A stretch of DNA of 9,272 nt from Epulopiscium sp. Nele67-Bin004 (GTDB taxonomy: Bacteria; Bacillota_A; Clostridia; Lachnospirales; Cellulosilyticaceae), in the NCBI GenBank assembly GCA_002007315.1, contig LNZQ01000194.1, forward strand, positions 1 to 9,272, in the 5' to 3' direction. The translations under genes were made by a program, and so were the position numbers. This document shows positions 1 through 5,699 of this stretch, one piece after another. How positions within the stretch are numbered: position 1 is the stretch's first letter; the number at the start of each line of letters is the position of its first letter. The notes below the pieces were generated by a model. That model worked only from the letters and a program-made list of their open reading frames with translations. It was not told the DNA's origin and made no database searches.

Positions 1-89
1 GTTATACCAGGTGAAGCTTTATATATCGGAGGAGTTTCATATTTTATTCCAGATATGAATTCTATGGCGGATTTTGTTAATGAAACATT

Positions 90-1064
90 TTATAGTAAAA
101 TAATTTTATCAAAAGATAAATCTAGCCCAAATTTAGGAAATATATAATCAAATCTATGATCCATTTGTGTTTTATCTAACATATCATAACACACCGAATT
201 GGCATGAATTAAAACACCTTGTCTATTAAATGCCATCACTCCATCTGCAAGGTTTTCAAGTATTCGTTCAAGCTTACTTTTTTCACTAGATACGTCAAGC
301 ATAATTCTTTGTAACTCAAATGCCATTGAATTAAAACTTTGTGTAAGTTGACCTATTTCGTCATTAGATTGGTTTGGTATTTTTTGAAAAGCTCCTTCGG
401 CAAGAAGTTTGGCACTTGTTGTTAGAGCTTTTATAGGCTGTGTTATCATTCGTGAAAAAATTGCACTTAATGCCCCAGCTAGAGCAAGTGCAAATAATGT
501 ACCAAGTCCTAGCGTGTTCATGACGGCATCTACATTATCATATATTTCATTTGTTCCAGAAATTATATATATGATGGCCTGCATGTTGTTGCTATCTTTA
601 ATAGGCAATGCATGCTCTACGGTATCTTGAAATGTGCCCCGCCCACTACCAAGATATTGCCATTTGGTGGTGGTTGAAAGTCCTGTTGATAGAGTTTCAT
701 TTACCACACCAGCAAAACCATTTGGATGATTGACAGGAATGTAATCACCACGTGTAAATTGTTTGCCCAAGGCAATTTGAACATACCCATTTCCATCTAA
801 TATATAAATGTCCATTTCTTCGGTTACATTAACTAAATTTTTTAGAATATCTATCATGCCATCACGGTCATCTTCAAAATTAAGTCGTCCCTCAATCCAC
901 AAAATATCTCTAATAGAAGTTGCCATAGCCTCAACAGAACTACGTACTCGCTTAAAATATTGCTCTTCAATTTTTACTATGATAAAGCTACCACTAGCAA
1001 TCATTATCACTAATACAACGCTTAAATAAATCCCTATTATTTTCCATTGGATACTCACTCTCAT
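90..1064 (-). CDS. walK: WalK-like sensor histidine kinase, reading frame ends inside the PAS domain
   Basis: N-terminal part of a membrane sensor kinase of the WalK/VicK type, which in Firmicutes senses the wall state and phosphorylates WalR. Visible order: TM1 about residues 9-30; an extracellular sensor region about 31-183; TM2 about 184-204; a HAMP domain about 205-257 with the usual ITQPIKAL and NDEIGQL motifs; then the start of a PAS domain from about 265 (ENLADGVMAFNRQG). The frame stops at TAA (90-92) after 324 residues, whereas WalK proteins are usually around 600. The HisKA H-box and the ATP-binding domain are therefore absent. The same frame stays open from 89 to the window edge. 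The start is ATG at 1064, with AGAGGA (1074-1079) lying in the last codons of walR, whose stop is 6 bp away; the two genes are surely co-transcribed. Family is clear; whether the stop is a real mutation, a breakpoint or a sequence error is open. Confidence 0.82.
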   Translation of the reverse strand: MRVSIQWKIIGIYLSVVLVIMIASGSFIIVKIEEQYFKRVRSSVEAMATSIRDILWIEGRLNFEDDRDGMIDILKNLVNVTEEMDIYILDGNGYVQIALGKQFTRGDYIPVNHPNGFAGVVNETLSTGLSTTTKWQYLGSGRGTFQDTVEHALPIKDSNNMQAIIYIISGTNEIYDNVDAVMNTLGLGTLFALALAGALSAIFSRMITQPIKALTTSAKLLAEGAFQKIPNQSNDEIGQLTQSFNSMAFELQRIMLDVSSEKSKLERILENLADGVMAFNRQGVLIHANSVCYDMLDKTQMDHRFDYIFPKFGLDLSFDKIILL

Positions 1065-1070
1065 ATTTAT

Positions 1071-1769
1071 CTATCCTCTAAAATAGTATCCCACACCACG
1101 CTTTGTTAAAACATAACTTGCTTTTGCTGGTTCGTCCTCTATCTTTTCTCTAAGTCTTCTCACTGTAACATCAACAGTCCTTACATCTCCAAAATATTCA
1201 AAGCCCCATACCTTTTCTAGTAGAGTTTCTCTTGAAAATACTTTACCCTTTTGTAGTGCTAAAAACTTTAATAACTCAAACTCTCTTAAAGTAAGCTCAA
1301 TTACTTTCCCACGTTTAACAACTTCATATTTTTCAAGATTAATCGTAAGGCCACCTTCAACTAAAGTATTTTCATTAGATACTTGTGGTGAAACCTCTAC
1401 ATTTTCTTGTACACCACGCCTTAGATTTGCCTTTACTCTAGCAATTAATTCTCTCATTCCAAAAGGCTTTGTTATATAATCATCCGCTCCAAGTTCAAGA
1501 CCAACCACTTTATCAATTTCTTCTGCTTTTGCAGTAAGCATAATAATAGGCATATTTTTGGTTTGGCGTACCTTTTTGCATACTTGTAATCCATCCATTT
1601 TTGGCATCATAATATCTAATAATATGATATCAGGATTTGTCTCTTCAATTAGCTCAAGACCACTAACACCATCATATGCTACTTGAACCTCATAGCCTTC
1701 TTTTTCCAAATTATATTTAATAATATCTGAAATTGCTTTTTCATCTTCCACGACAACCACTTTTGTCAT
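1071..1769 (-). CDS. walR: WalR (YycF/VicR) OmpR-family response regulator
   Basis: Cytoplasmic DNA-binding regulator, 232 aa, close to the usual 230-235 of WalR. The receiver domain (about 1-120) has the acidic pair E8/D9, phospho-acceptor D52 in LLDIMMPKMDG, T79 and K101 in ITKPFG. The C-terminal winged helix (about 130-232) has LTLREFELLKFLA, VRTVDVTVRRLREKIE and the end motif KRGVGYYFRG, all typical of WalR. WalR controls autolysin and wall-remodelling genes in Firmicutes (family knowledge). I chose the ATG at 1769 because AGAGAGGTG sits 5 bp upstream (1775-1783). A TTG at 1802 would add 11 residues, but it lacks a well-spaced site and the family does not have that extension. It is first in a walR-walK operon with a promoter at 1944-1971 and a long leader. 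Confidence 0.95.
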   Translation of the reverse strand: MTKVVVVEDEKAISDIIKYNLEKEGYEVQVAYDGVSGLELIEETNPDIILLDIMMPKMDGLQVCKKVRQTKNMPIIMLTAKAEEIDKVVGLELGADDYITKPFGMRELIARVKANLRRGVQENVEVSPQVSNENTLVEGGLTINLEKYEVVKRGKVIELTLREFELLKFLALQKGKVFSRETLLEKVWGFEYFGDVRTVDVTVRRLREKIEDEPAKASYVLTKRGVGYYFRG

Positions 1770-1774
1770 ATTTT

Positions 1775-1783
1775 CACCTCTCT
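1775..1783 (-). promoter_or_regulatory. Ribosome binding site of walR
   Basis: On the minus strand AGAGAGGTG lies 5 bp before the ATG at 1769. This decides the start of walR against the TTG at 1802. Confidence 0.8.
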
Positions 1784-1828
1784 TATACTTTTTGTTCCCC
1801 AAAACCTTTATATTTATACCTTTTCATG

Positions 1829-1897
1829 TTTTGTACTAAAATTTTATGACTGTGTACAAAATAAAAGAACGACTTATTTAACAGAAAATGTCGCTCT
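1829..1897 (-). promoter_or_regulatory. Two inverted repeats in the walR leader, possible attenuator
   Basis: Read as minus-strand RNA, AGAGCGAC (1897-1890) pairs with GTCGTTCT (1873-1866) through 8 pairs including one G-U, across a 16-nt loop. TTTATTTTG follows directly, as in an intrinsic terminator. The U tract is itself the start of a second perfect 8-bp inverted repeat, TTTTGTAC (1861-1854) with GTACAAAA (1836-1829). Both lie between the predicted transcription start (about 1937) and the walR ribosome site. The shape suggests premature termination or a protein-binding site; the stem is not strong and no known riboswitch class was recognised. Confidence 0.35.
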
Positions 1898-1943
1898 AAT
1901 AAGGGCATAAATATTAAAATTTTAGCCGTCTTTATATTGTATT

Positions 1944-1971
1944 ATTGTACCATATTTAATTAGCTTGTAAA
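1944..1971 (-). promoter_or_regulatory. Promoter of walR-walK
   Basis: Minus-strand -35 TTTACA (1971-1966), 16-bp spacer, and -10 TACAAT (1949-1944) preceded by TG as in extended -10 promoters. Each hexamer matches the sigma-A consensus at 5 of 6 positions. The predicted start near 1937 gives a leader of about 168 nt. Confidence 0.55.
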
Positions 1972-1998
1972 GCACCTAAGGAACTTTTTTATGAATAT

Positions 1999-2027
1999 TT
2001 GCTATTATAAATTAGGTAAGGTATAGT
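1999..2027 (+). promoter_or_regulatory. Promoter of the zinc-ribbon gene
   Basis: -35 TTGCTA (1999-2004), 17-bp spacer, -10 TATAGT (2022-2027), giving a start near 2034. A strong AAAGGAG site (2046-2052 region) and the ATG at 2059 follow. It is divergent from the walR promoter. Confidence 0.5.
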
Positions 2028-2058
2028 AAACTATATTTTTAGAGAAAGGAGAATTACC

Positions 2059-2205
2059 ATGACAAAATATAAATGCCCCTATTGCAACGAAGTTGAAGTT
2101 GAACAAATTAATGCTTGTGGCGCTTCAAATTATTTTTGTACTAAGTGCAAGAGATTAGTTCCAAGAGATGCCATCAAATCACAAAAAAAGCAAACTTCAG
2201 ATTAA
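2059..2205 (+). CDS. Small zinc-ribbon protein (48 aa)
   Basis: A 48-residue protein with two CxxC knuckles, C6-P-Y-C9 and C27-T-K-C30, spaced as in small zinc ribbons, plus an extra C20 in the motif ACGASNYFC. The tail (about 36-48) is basic and polar. It has no signal or membrane segment, so it is probably a cytoplasmic zinc-binding protein. Short single-domain zinc-ribbon proteins of this kind are common in Firmicutes, but I know no established function. Reality as a gene is supported by a promoter at 1999-2027, an AAAGGAG site 7 bp before the ATG, conserved-looking cysteines and a terminator starting at its stop codon. It is probably monocistronic. Confidence 0.85.
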   Translation: MTKYKCPYCNEVEVEQINACGASNYFCTKCKRLVPRDAIKSQKKQTSD

Positions 2206-2250
2206 AATATAAAAGCCACTCGTAAAATTGAGTGGCTTTTATATTTTAAT
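2201..2250. terminator. Two-way intrinsic terminator containing both stop codons
   Basis: A perfect 21-bp inverted repeat (2201-2221 with 2230-2250) has an 8-nt loop. Its core is AAAAGCCACTC / GAGTGGCTTTT, with A/T runs on both flanks, so it can end transcripts from either side. It holds the stop of the zinc-ribbon gene (2203-2205) in one arm and the stop of the minus-strand 38-aa ORF (2246-2248) in the other. Confidence 0.92.
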
Positions 2251-2362
2251 ATTTCTTATATTCATCAGCTTTTTGAGCTTCAATTACTTTTTCTTTTTGG
2301 CGTTCCACAATTTTTACTATAAGTAAGATAATAAATCCAATTCCTAAAACTATCTCAAACAT
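2246..2362 (-). CDS. Predicted single-span membrane microprotein (38 aa)
   Basis: A 38-residue ORF with a hydrophobic N-terminus (about residues 4-19, LGIGFIILLIV) followed by a highly charged tail (VERQKEKVIEAQKADEYKKY), the pattern of a small membrane-anchored peptide with a cytoplasmic helix. Its ATG (2362-2360) overlaps the TAA of the YbjQ gene (2364-2362) as TAATG, so it is probably translated by termination-reinitiation. Only a weak AGGGG lies upstream, inside the YbjQ gene. The stop codon lies in the terminator stem, so the transcript ends right where this ORF ends. I do not recognise a family. The coupling, membrane-like composition and terminator placement favour a real gene over chance. 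Confidence 0.6.
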   Translation of the reverse strand: MFEIVLGIGFIILLIVKIVERQKEKVIEAQKADEYKKY

Positions 2363-2676
2363 TACTCAATAACAACCCCTGTACCATAAGCTAACATTTC
2401 AGCTGCACCTTGTACAACTGTTGATGACATTATTCTAAGTCCTACTATTGCATTGGCACCTTGAGATTTAGCATCTTCAACCATACGTTCAATAGAGATT
2501 TGACGAGCTTCAGTTAGCATCTCATTATAGCCCGTAAGTTCGCCACCTGCTATGCTTTTAAAAGTTGCTGAGATATCTTTACCTAGATGCTTTGAACGAA
2601 TTGTACTGCCTTTAACAAAACCTTTAACTTCTATAATTTCTTTACCTGCAATGCTGTCCGTTGTAACTATTAACAT
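2362..2676 (-). CDS. YbjQ/UPF0145 family protein
   Basis: A 104-aa protein that matches the YbjQ (UPF0145) family along its full length: N-terminal VTTDSIAGKEIIEVKGFVKGS, then SKHLGKDISATFKSIAGGEL, then the helix ARQISIERMVEDAKSQGANAIVGLR and a C-terminal strand GTGVVIE. The family is sometimes described as a heavy-metal-binding-like domain that forms ring oligomers, but no firm function is known. There is no signal peptide, so it should be cytoplasmic. The ATG at 2676 has a GGAGG site 6 bp upstream (2683-2687). It has its own promoter in the 3' end of the upstream carboxypeptidase gene and overlaps a membrane microprotein downstream, so it may work at the membrane through that partner (inference). 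Confidence 0.9.
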   Translation of the reverse strand: MLIVTTDSIAGKEIIEVKGFVKGSTIRSKHLGKDISATFKSIAGGELTGYNEMLTEARQISIERMVEDAKSQGANAIVGLRIMSSTVVQGAAEMLAYGTGVVIE

Positions 2677-2708
2677 ACTTTGCCTCCATATTAAAATTTT
2701 ATAGTCAT

Positions 2709-2737
2709 ATTATACTCTAAAAACATATGATTGTAAA
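2709..2737 (-). promoter_or_regulatory. Promoter of the YbjQ-microprotein unit
   Basis: Minus-strand -35 TTTACA (2737-2732), 17-bp spacer, perfect -10 TATAAT (2714-2709). The TAA stop of the carboxypeptidase gene (2712-2710) lies within the -10 hexamer. The predicted start is near 2702, giving a short leader with GGAGG. Confidence 0.7.
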
Positions 2738-3507
2738 CCGCTATTAGTAAATTTTATACTAGTATACTCAATATCAATGTTATAAAATGGTGAACTATTA
2801 TAATTTACTATATTCAGTGATGTTACTAATTTTTGAAATAATTCATTAAAATAAAAATCCTTTGCCTCAAAATCTTTTACTTCCTCTAATGCTAGATTAT
2901 TTGTATAACAATATGTAGCCAATTCTTCACCAACATATCTAAAATGCCATGGCTCGTATATAATCCCTGTTACATGCTCCTTATCCGCTGGATAACGCAT
3001 AATATATCCAAACAAATGAGCATTTTGCGCAAGCCATTCCCATTCTGGAGTAGTATCAAAGCTTTGTTGTAATAAATGCCCGCTTACCCCAACAATATCC
3101 ATAGTTAAGCCTATTTGGTGCTCGGATGCACCAGGAATTGCAACTCCTTTATAATCGATGCCATGATTTGAAATAGCATTATTATATAACATTAATTGAC
3201 GGGCATAACTTCGATATCCACTAACGGCCACTAACGTAATACCTTCTTGCTTTGCACTGTTAAACATTTTTTCCAGAGCAATAGCAGCCTCTTGTTCTAT
3301 ATAATTTTGTTCAAGATTACCTTGATTATAAAATAAAACATTAGGTTTTACTAAATTAGGAGGTACATAGTCAGCTAAGAGAATATTGTCAGTATTAACA
3401 ATTTGATGATATATATTATCTTCTTGTAATATACTGGCTTGTATATCCGTACGCATAAGTAAAAAACTTATCAACAAAACAGTTACGATTAAATCCATTT
3501 TTCCCAT
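2710..3507 (-). CDS. VanY-like D-alanyl-D-alanine carboxypeptidase (peptidase M15B)
   Basis: A zinc carboxypeptidase that would remove the terminal D-Ala from peptidoglycan stem peptides outside the membrane. From the ATG at 3507 (265 aa), residues about 4-18 form a hydrophobic signal or anchor segment. The M15B core shows SGYRS (96-100), zinc ligands H130 and D137 in SEHQIGLTMD, and E185/H188 in EPWHFRYVG; all key residues are present. The C-terminal 70 residues after the core are not recognised. The start was moved to 3507 because AGAAAGGTG lies just upstream and because the promoter at 3560-3588 puts the first transcribed base near 3553. A longer frame from a TTG at 3588 would begin inside the -35 box. 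No terminator separates it from the YbjQ gene, so some read-through is likely. There are no VanRS or VanHAX neighbours, so a housekeeping wall role is more likely than resistance. Confidence 0.9.
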   Translation of the reverse strand: MGKMDLIVTVLLISFLLMRTDIQASILQEDNIYHQIVNTDNILLADYVPPNLVKPNVLFYNQGNLEQNYIEQEAAIALEKMFNSAKQEGITLVAVSGYRSYARQLMLYNNAISNHGIDYKGVAIPGASEHQIGLTMDIVGVSGHLLQQSFDTTPEWEWLAQNAHLFGYIMRYPADKEHVTGIIYEPWHFRYVGEELATYCYTNNLALEEVKDFEAKDFYFNELFQKLVTSLNIVNYNSSPFYNIDIEYTSIKFTNSGLQSYVFRV

Positions 3508-3514
3508 TTTTTTA

Positions 3515-3523
3515 CACCTTTCT
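3515..3523 (-). promoter_or_regulatory. Ribosome binding site of the carboxypeptidase
   Basis: AGAAAGGTG on the minus strand, 7 bp before the ATG at 3507. It decides this start over the upstream TTG and ATG codons of the same frame. Confidence 0.75.
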
Positions 3524-3559
3524 CTAGACATTCTTGTCATGTAGTCATTAATTATGATT

Positions 3560-3588
3560 ATTATATCAAATTTTGTTAAAAATAACAA
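3560..3588 (-). promoter_or_regulatory. Promoter of the carboxypeptidase gene
   Basis: Minus-strand -35 TTGTTA (3588-3583), 17-bp spacer, perfect -10 TATAAT (3565-3560). It gives a leader of about 46 nt to the ATG at 3507. Confidence 0.6.
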
Positions 3589-3719
3589 TATTATAATTTA
3601 GACACAACATCAAATTAATCTTTTAAAAATTGTTATACTTAATAACATCAAGCCTAGCTCTATAAAATTTTATAACAACTGTGTTACTTTGGATTTATTT
3701 TCCAATGTTAATTTAAAAC

Positions 3720-3748
3720 TAGTAAATTTTATAATTTTAATATATAAT
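3720..3748 (+). promoter_or_regulatory. Possible promoter of the HIT gene
   Basis: TATAAT at 3743-3748 with only a weak -35 (TAGTAA, 3720-3725) at 17 bp. A second TATAAT lies at 3730-3735, also without a good -35. The stretch 3589-3786 is very AT-rich and otherwise holds only short palindromes such as TATAAAATTTTATA (3661-3674). A promoter must be here, but its exact place is uncertain. Confidence 0.3.
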
Positions 3749-3786
3749 TAATGGTAAGCTAACAAAAGTGAAAGGAGCAATTTAAA

Positions 3787-4215
3787 ATGAATGATTGTTT
3801 TTACTGTGAAAAAGGCGATAAACTAAATAGTTTAATGATAGAAATCTGTAAGTTAAAGTATACTACTATTTATCTTAATCGTGATCAAAAACATAAAGGT
3901 AGATTAATCGTAGCATTTAATGGACATTATACAGAATACTTTCAGTTGACGGAGGATGAAAACAAAGGATATTTTGCTGAAATGAGCCTTGCAGCCAAAG
4001 TGTTAGATCAAATTTATCAGCCAGATAAAATTAACTATGCAACTTTTGGTGATAAAGTTCCACATTTGCATATGCATATTGTGCCAAAGCACAAAGATAA
4101 ACTACAATGGGGGCGCCCATTTCGTGATGGTGGTGAAGAAAAGGTATTTTTAAGCGAGACCGAATATCAAGAAATTGTAGAATTATTTAACAAGGTTCTT
4201 AATGAATTAAAATAA
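3787..4215 (+). CDS. HIT-family nucleotide-binding hydrolase/transferase
   Basis: A 142-aa cytoplasmic protein with the histidine-triad motif HLHMHIVP (H93, H95, H97), where the last triad histidine region carries out attack on the alpha-phosphate of nucleotides such as AMP conjugates or dinucleoside polyphosphates. The N-terminal CFYC (C4, C7) is the zinc knuckle seen in many bacterial HIT proteins. The core also shows KYTTIYLNRDQKHKGRLIV and the family strand YATFGDKVPHLH. The substrate cannot be told from sequence. The ATG at 3787 is preceded by AAAGGAG (3771-3777). No terminator is seen before the next gene 88 bp downstream, so the two may be co-transcribed. Confidence 0.92.
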   Translation: MNDCFYCEKGDKLNSLMIEICKLKYTTIYLNRDQKHKGRLIVAFNGHYTEYFQLTEDENKGYFAEMSLAAKVLDQIYQPDKINYATFGDKVPHLHMHIVPKHKDKLQWGRPFRDGGEEKVFLSETEYQEIVELFNKVLNELK

Positions 4216-4303
4216 TCTTAAAGGTGGGTTGCCACATATATAATAATAAAAATAACGAAAGGAAAAATCAATACTAGCAACCAAGTTTTGATAGGTTATA
4301 ATC

Positions 4304-5548
4304 ATGAAAAAATTAATATTTATGCTAGGTTTATTAGCTATTTCTCCAACAATATATGCATCAAGCTTATATACCATTGAAGAAGCTGGAGAGTATGCTA
4401 AAGCTAAATTAGGTTTATCAGAAGAACTTCAATTAGAAGAATTAGGTGTTACTACTATTCCACATTCCTTAAATGTATTTTCTTTAGTAGATACTTCTGC
4501 TGAGGCAGATATATTTATTGATATAGAAGAAAACGGTCGTATAATTAAATATAAATATGTTGCTAATGATTTCGAAATAGATGAGCTTATTTTTGAGGAT
4601 GATGTAGATGTAACAGAGCCTGAAGAAAGTGTAGAAGAAATAGAAATTGTTGTAAAAGCATATACTGATTTACAACTAAAAACTGTTGCAGATAGATTTA
4701 TAAACTATGTTTCACAAACGTATAACTCTACATTACAATCATCCTCTACATATCCAACAACTAGAACATCGGATACAATTACCTTTTATTATGAAGAGAT
4801 AATAAACGGGTTGCCAGTTGCGTATAAAGCCGCTAGCGTTACTGTATCGCTGGAAACTTGTGAAGTAATTGAGTTTTTGGGTGTGCCTACATACCTTGGG
4901 TCATATGCTGATGTTAAAATTAATATCTCAGAGCAAGATGCATACCAAAAGTATTTTGACAATGTAACTTTAGGTACAATGTATAAACTTTATGAGGATG
5001 ATAACGGCAATATAAGAGCTACGGCAATTTATGGCCATTTACCAACATCATTTATAGGGGTATCATCTACTACTAATGAAATAGTAAACATGGGGCTAGT
5101 AAGTGATGTTGCAAATAATCTACCATTTGCGTATAGTGTTTGTGTAGAAATTGCACAAGAAAATATTTATAACGAATTTGGAATAAACAGTTCTAATTTA
5201 TTATTAATCCCAAGTAAAATTACTTTAAATACAAATGTATATACGTATACCTTTTTAAGATTTGAGAACAAATTACCTGTAATAAATAACTTTATAGAAG
5301 TAGAAGTTGATGCTATTACCAGCGAATGTAATATAGTATCACGTGAATGGCACGAAGATGTTGTGTTTAGTTCCTTAGGTGGTAGACTTACAACTGATTA
5401 TATTAATCAACTCAAAGAAACTTTTTTCGAGAATGCACAAGTTGAACTATCATATCTAGATATTAGTTCAACACAAAAGATTCCCGCATATATTCTTTCT
5501 AATTGCAATTACTTTATTAATGCTTTAACATTTGAGGCAATAAATTAA
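4304..5548 (+). CDS. Secreted protein with probable YcdB/YcdC-type repeats
   Basis: A 414-aa exported protein. Residues 1-19 form a signal peptide (MKKLIFMLGLLAISPTIYA, cleavage before S20). An acidic patch lies about 95-115 (DDVDVTEPEESVEEIE). Two similar units follow: about 125-195, with YYEEIINGLPVAYKAASVTV, and about 284-348, with FLRFENKLPVINNFIEVEV. The pattern aromatic-x-R/E-x-x-N-G/K-L-P-V ... V-x-V-[ST/D]-x-x-T recalls the YcdB/YcdC (PepSY-like) repeats of secreted Firmicutes proteins, but the match is weak and from memory. The function is unknown; such proteins are thought to act at the cell surface. No SLH or anchor domain is present. The start has a poor ribosome site (GATAGG about 8 bp upstream), while a better AAAGGA lies about 40 bp away. 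It converges on the large surface-protein gene and shares its terminator. Confidence 0.65.
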   Translation: MKKLIFMLGLLAISPTIYASSLYTIEEAGEYAKAKLGLSEELQLEELGVTTIPHSLNVFSLVDTSAEADIFIDIEENGRIIKYKYVANDFEIDELIFEDDVDVTEPEESVEEIEIVVKAYTDLQLKTVADRFINYVSQTYNSTLQSSSTYPTTRTSDTITFYYEEIINGLPVAYKAASVTVSLETCEVIEFLGVPTYLGSYADVKINISEQDAYQKYFDNVTLGTMYKLYEDDNGNIRATAIYGHLPTSFIGVSSTTNEIVNMGLVSDVANNLPFAYSVCVEIAQENIYNEFGINSSNLLLIPSKITLNTNVYTYTFLRFENKLPVINNFIEVEVDAITSECNIVSREWHEDVVFSSLGGRLTTDYINQLKETFFENAQVELSYLDISSTQKIPAYILSNCNYFINALTFEAIN

Positions 5549-5572
5549 TATAGCAATATTAGCACATTACTT

Positions 5573-5699
5573 AAAAATGTTTTAGGCACAAAAAAACTCA
5601 AGGCAAAAGCCCTGAGTTTTTTGTAATTCTAATTATCTGCTCACTGGTGTATTTGTGAATGTTGCTACTTTGTTTACATCATCATATTGAATTGATAAG
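5573..5699. repeat. 127-bp exact direct repeat, internal copy
   Basis: Identical to 9146-9272 base for base (offset 3573). It spans the terminator and the last 21 codons plus stop of the large surface-protein gene. At the left the match is broken by a run of 5 versus 6 A; at the right the other copy reaches the window edge. Confidence 0.97.
5591..5622 (-). terminator. Intrinsic terminator of the surface-protein gene, shared with the convergent gene
   Basis: AAAAAACTCAAGGC, loop AAAA, GCCCTGAGTTTTTT. Read as minus-strand RNA, all 14 positions pair, one of them G-U, with a U-rich tail running on. As plus-strand RNA the same position becomes an A-C mismatch. The structure thus favours the minus-strand gene, though it can probably also end the gene at 4304-5548. 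Confidence 0.88.

Noticed and set aside
1..147. Plus-strand partial gene
   Set aside because: Open and codon-like, but its last 55 bases run antisense through walK, no family was recognised, and the minus-strand frame is equally plausible. It is kept as a finding, not a feature.
409..1029. Two 73-aa plus-strand ORFs opposite walK
   Set aside because: They lie antisense to clear HAMP and sensor domain coding sequence and have no supporting signals.
1770..1802. TTG start adding 11 residues to WalR
   Set aside because: No well-spaced ribosome site, and the family begins at MTKVVVVEDE; AGAGAGGTG fits the ATG at 1769.
3508..3588. N-terminal extension of the carboxypeptidase from a TTG
   Set aside because: It would start in the -35 box of the predicted promoter and put a hydrophilic stretch before the signal segment.
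3589..3786. Short inverted repeats such as TGTTAT/ATAACA (3631-3647), TATAAAATTTTATA and TTGGA/TCCAA
   Set aside because: Stems of 5-7 bp in very AT-rich DNA are expected by chance; no terminator or known operator pattern.
4216..4303. Riboswitch before the secreted YcdB-like gene
   Set aside because: GGTTGC and GCAACC can pair over 44 nt, but no conserved riboswitch core was recognised and the stem is short.
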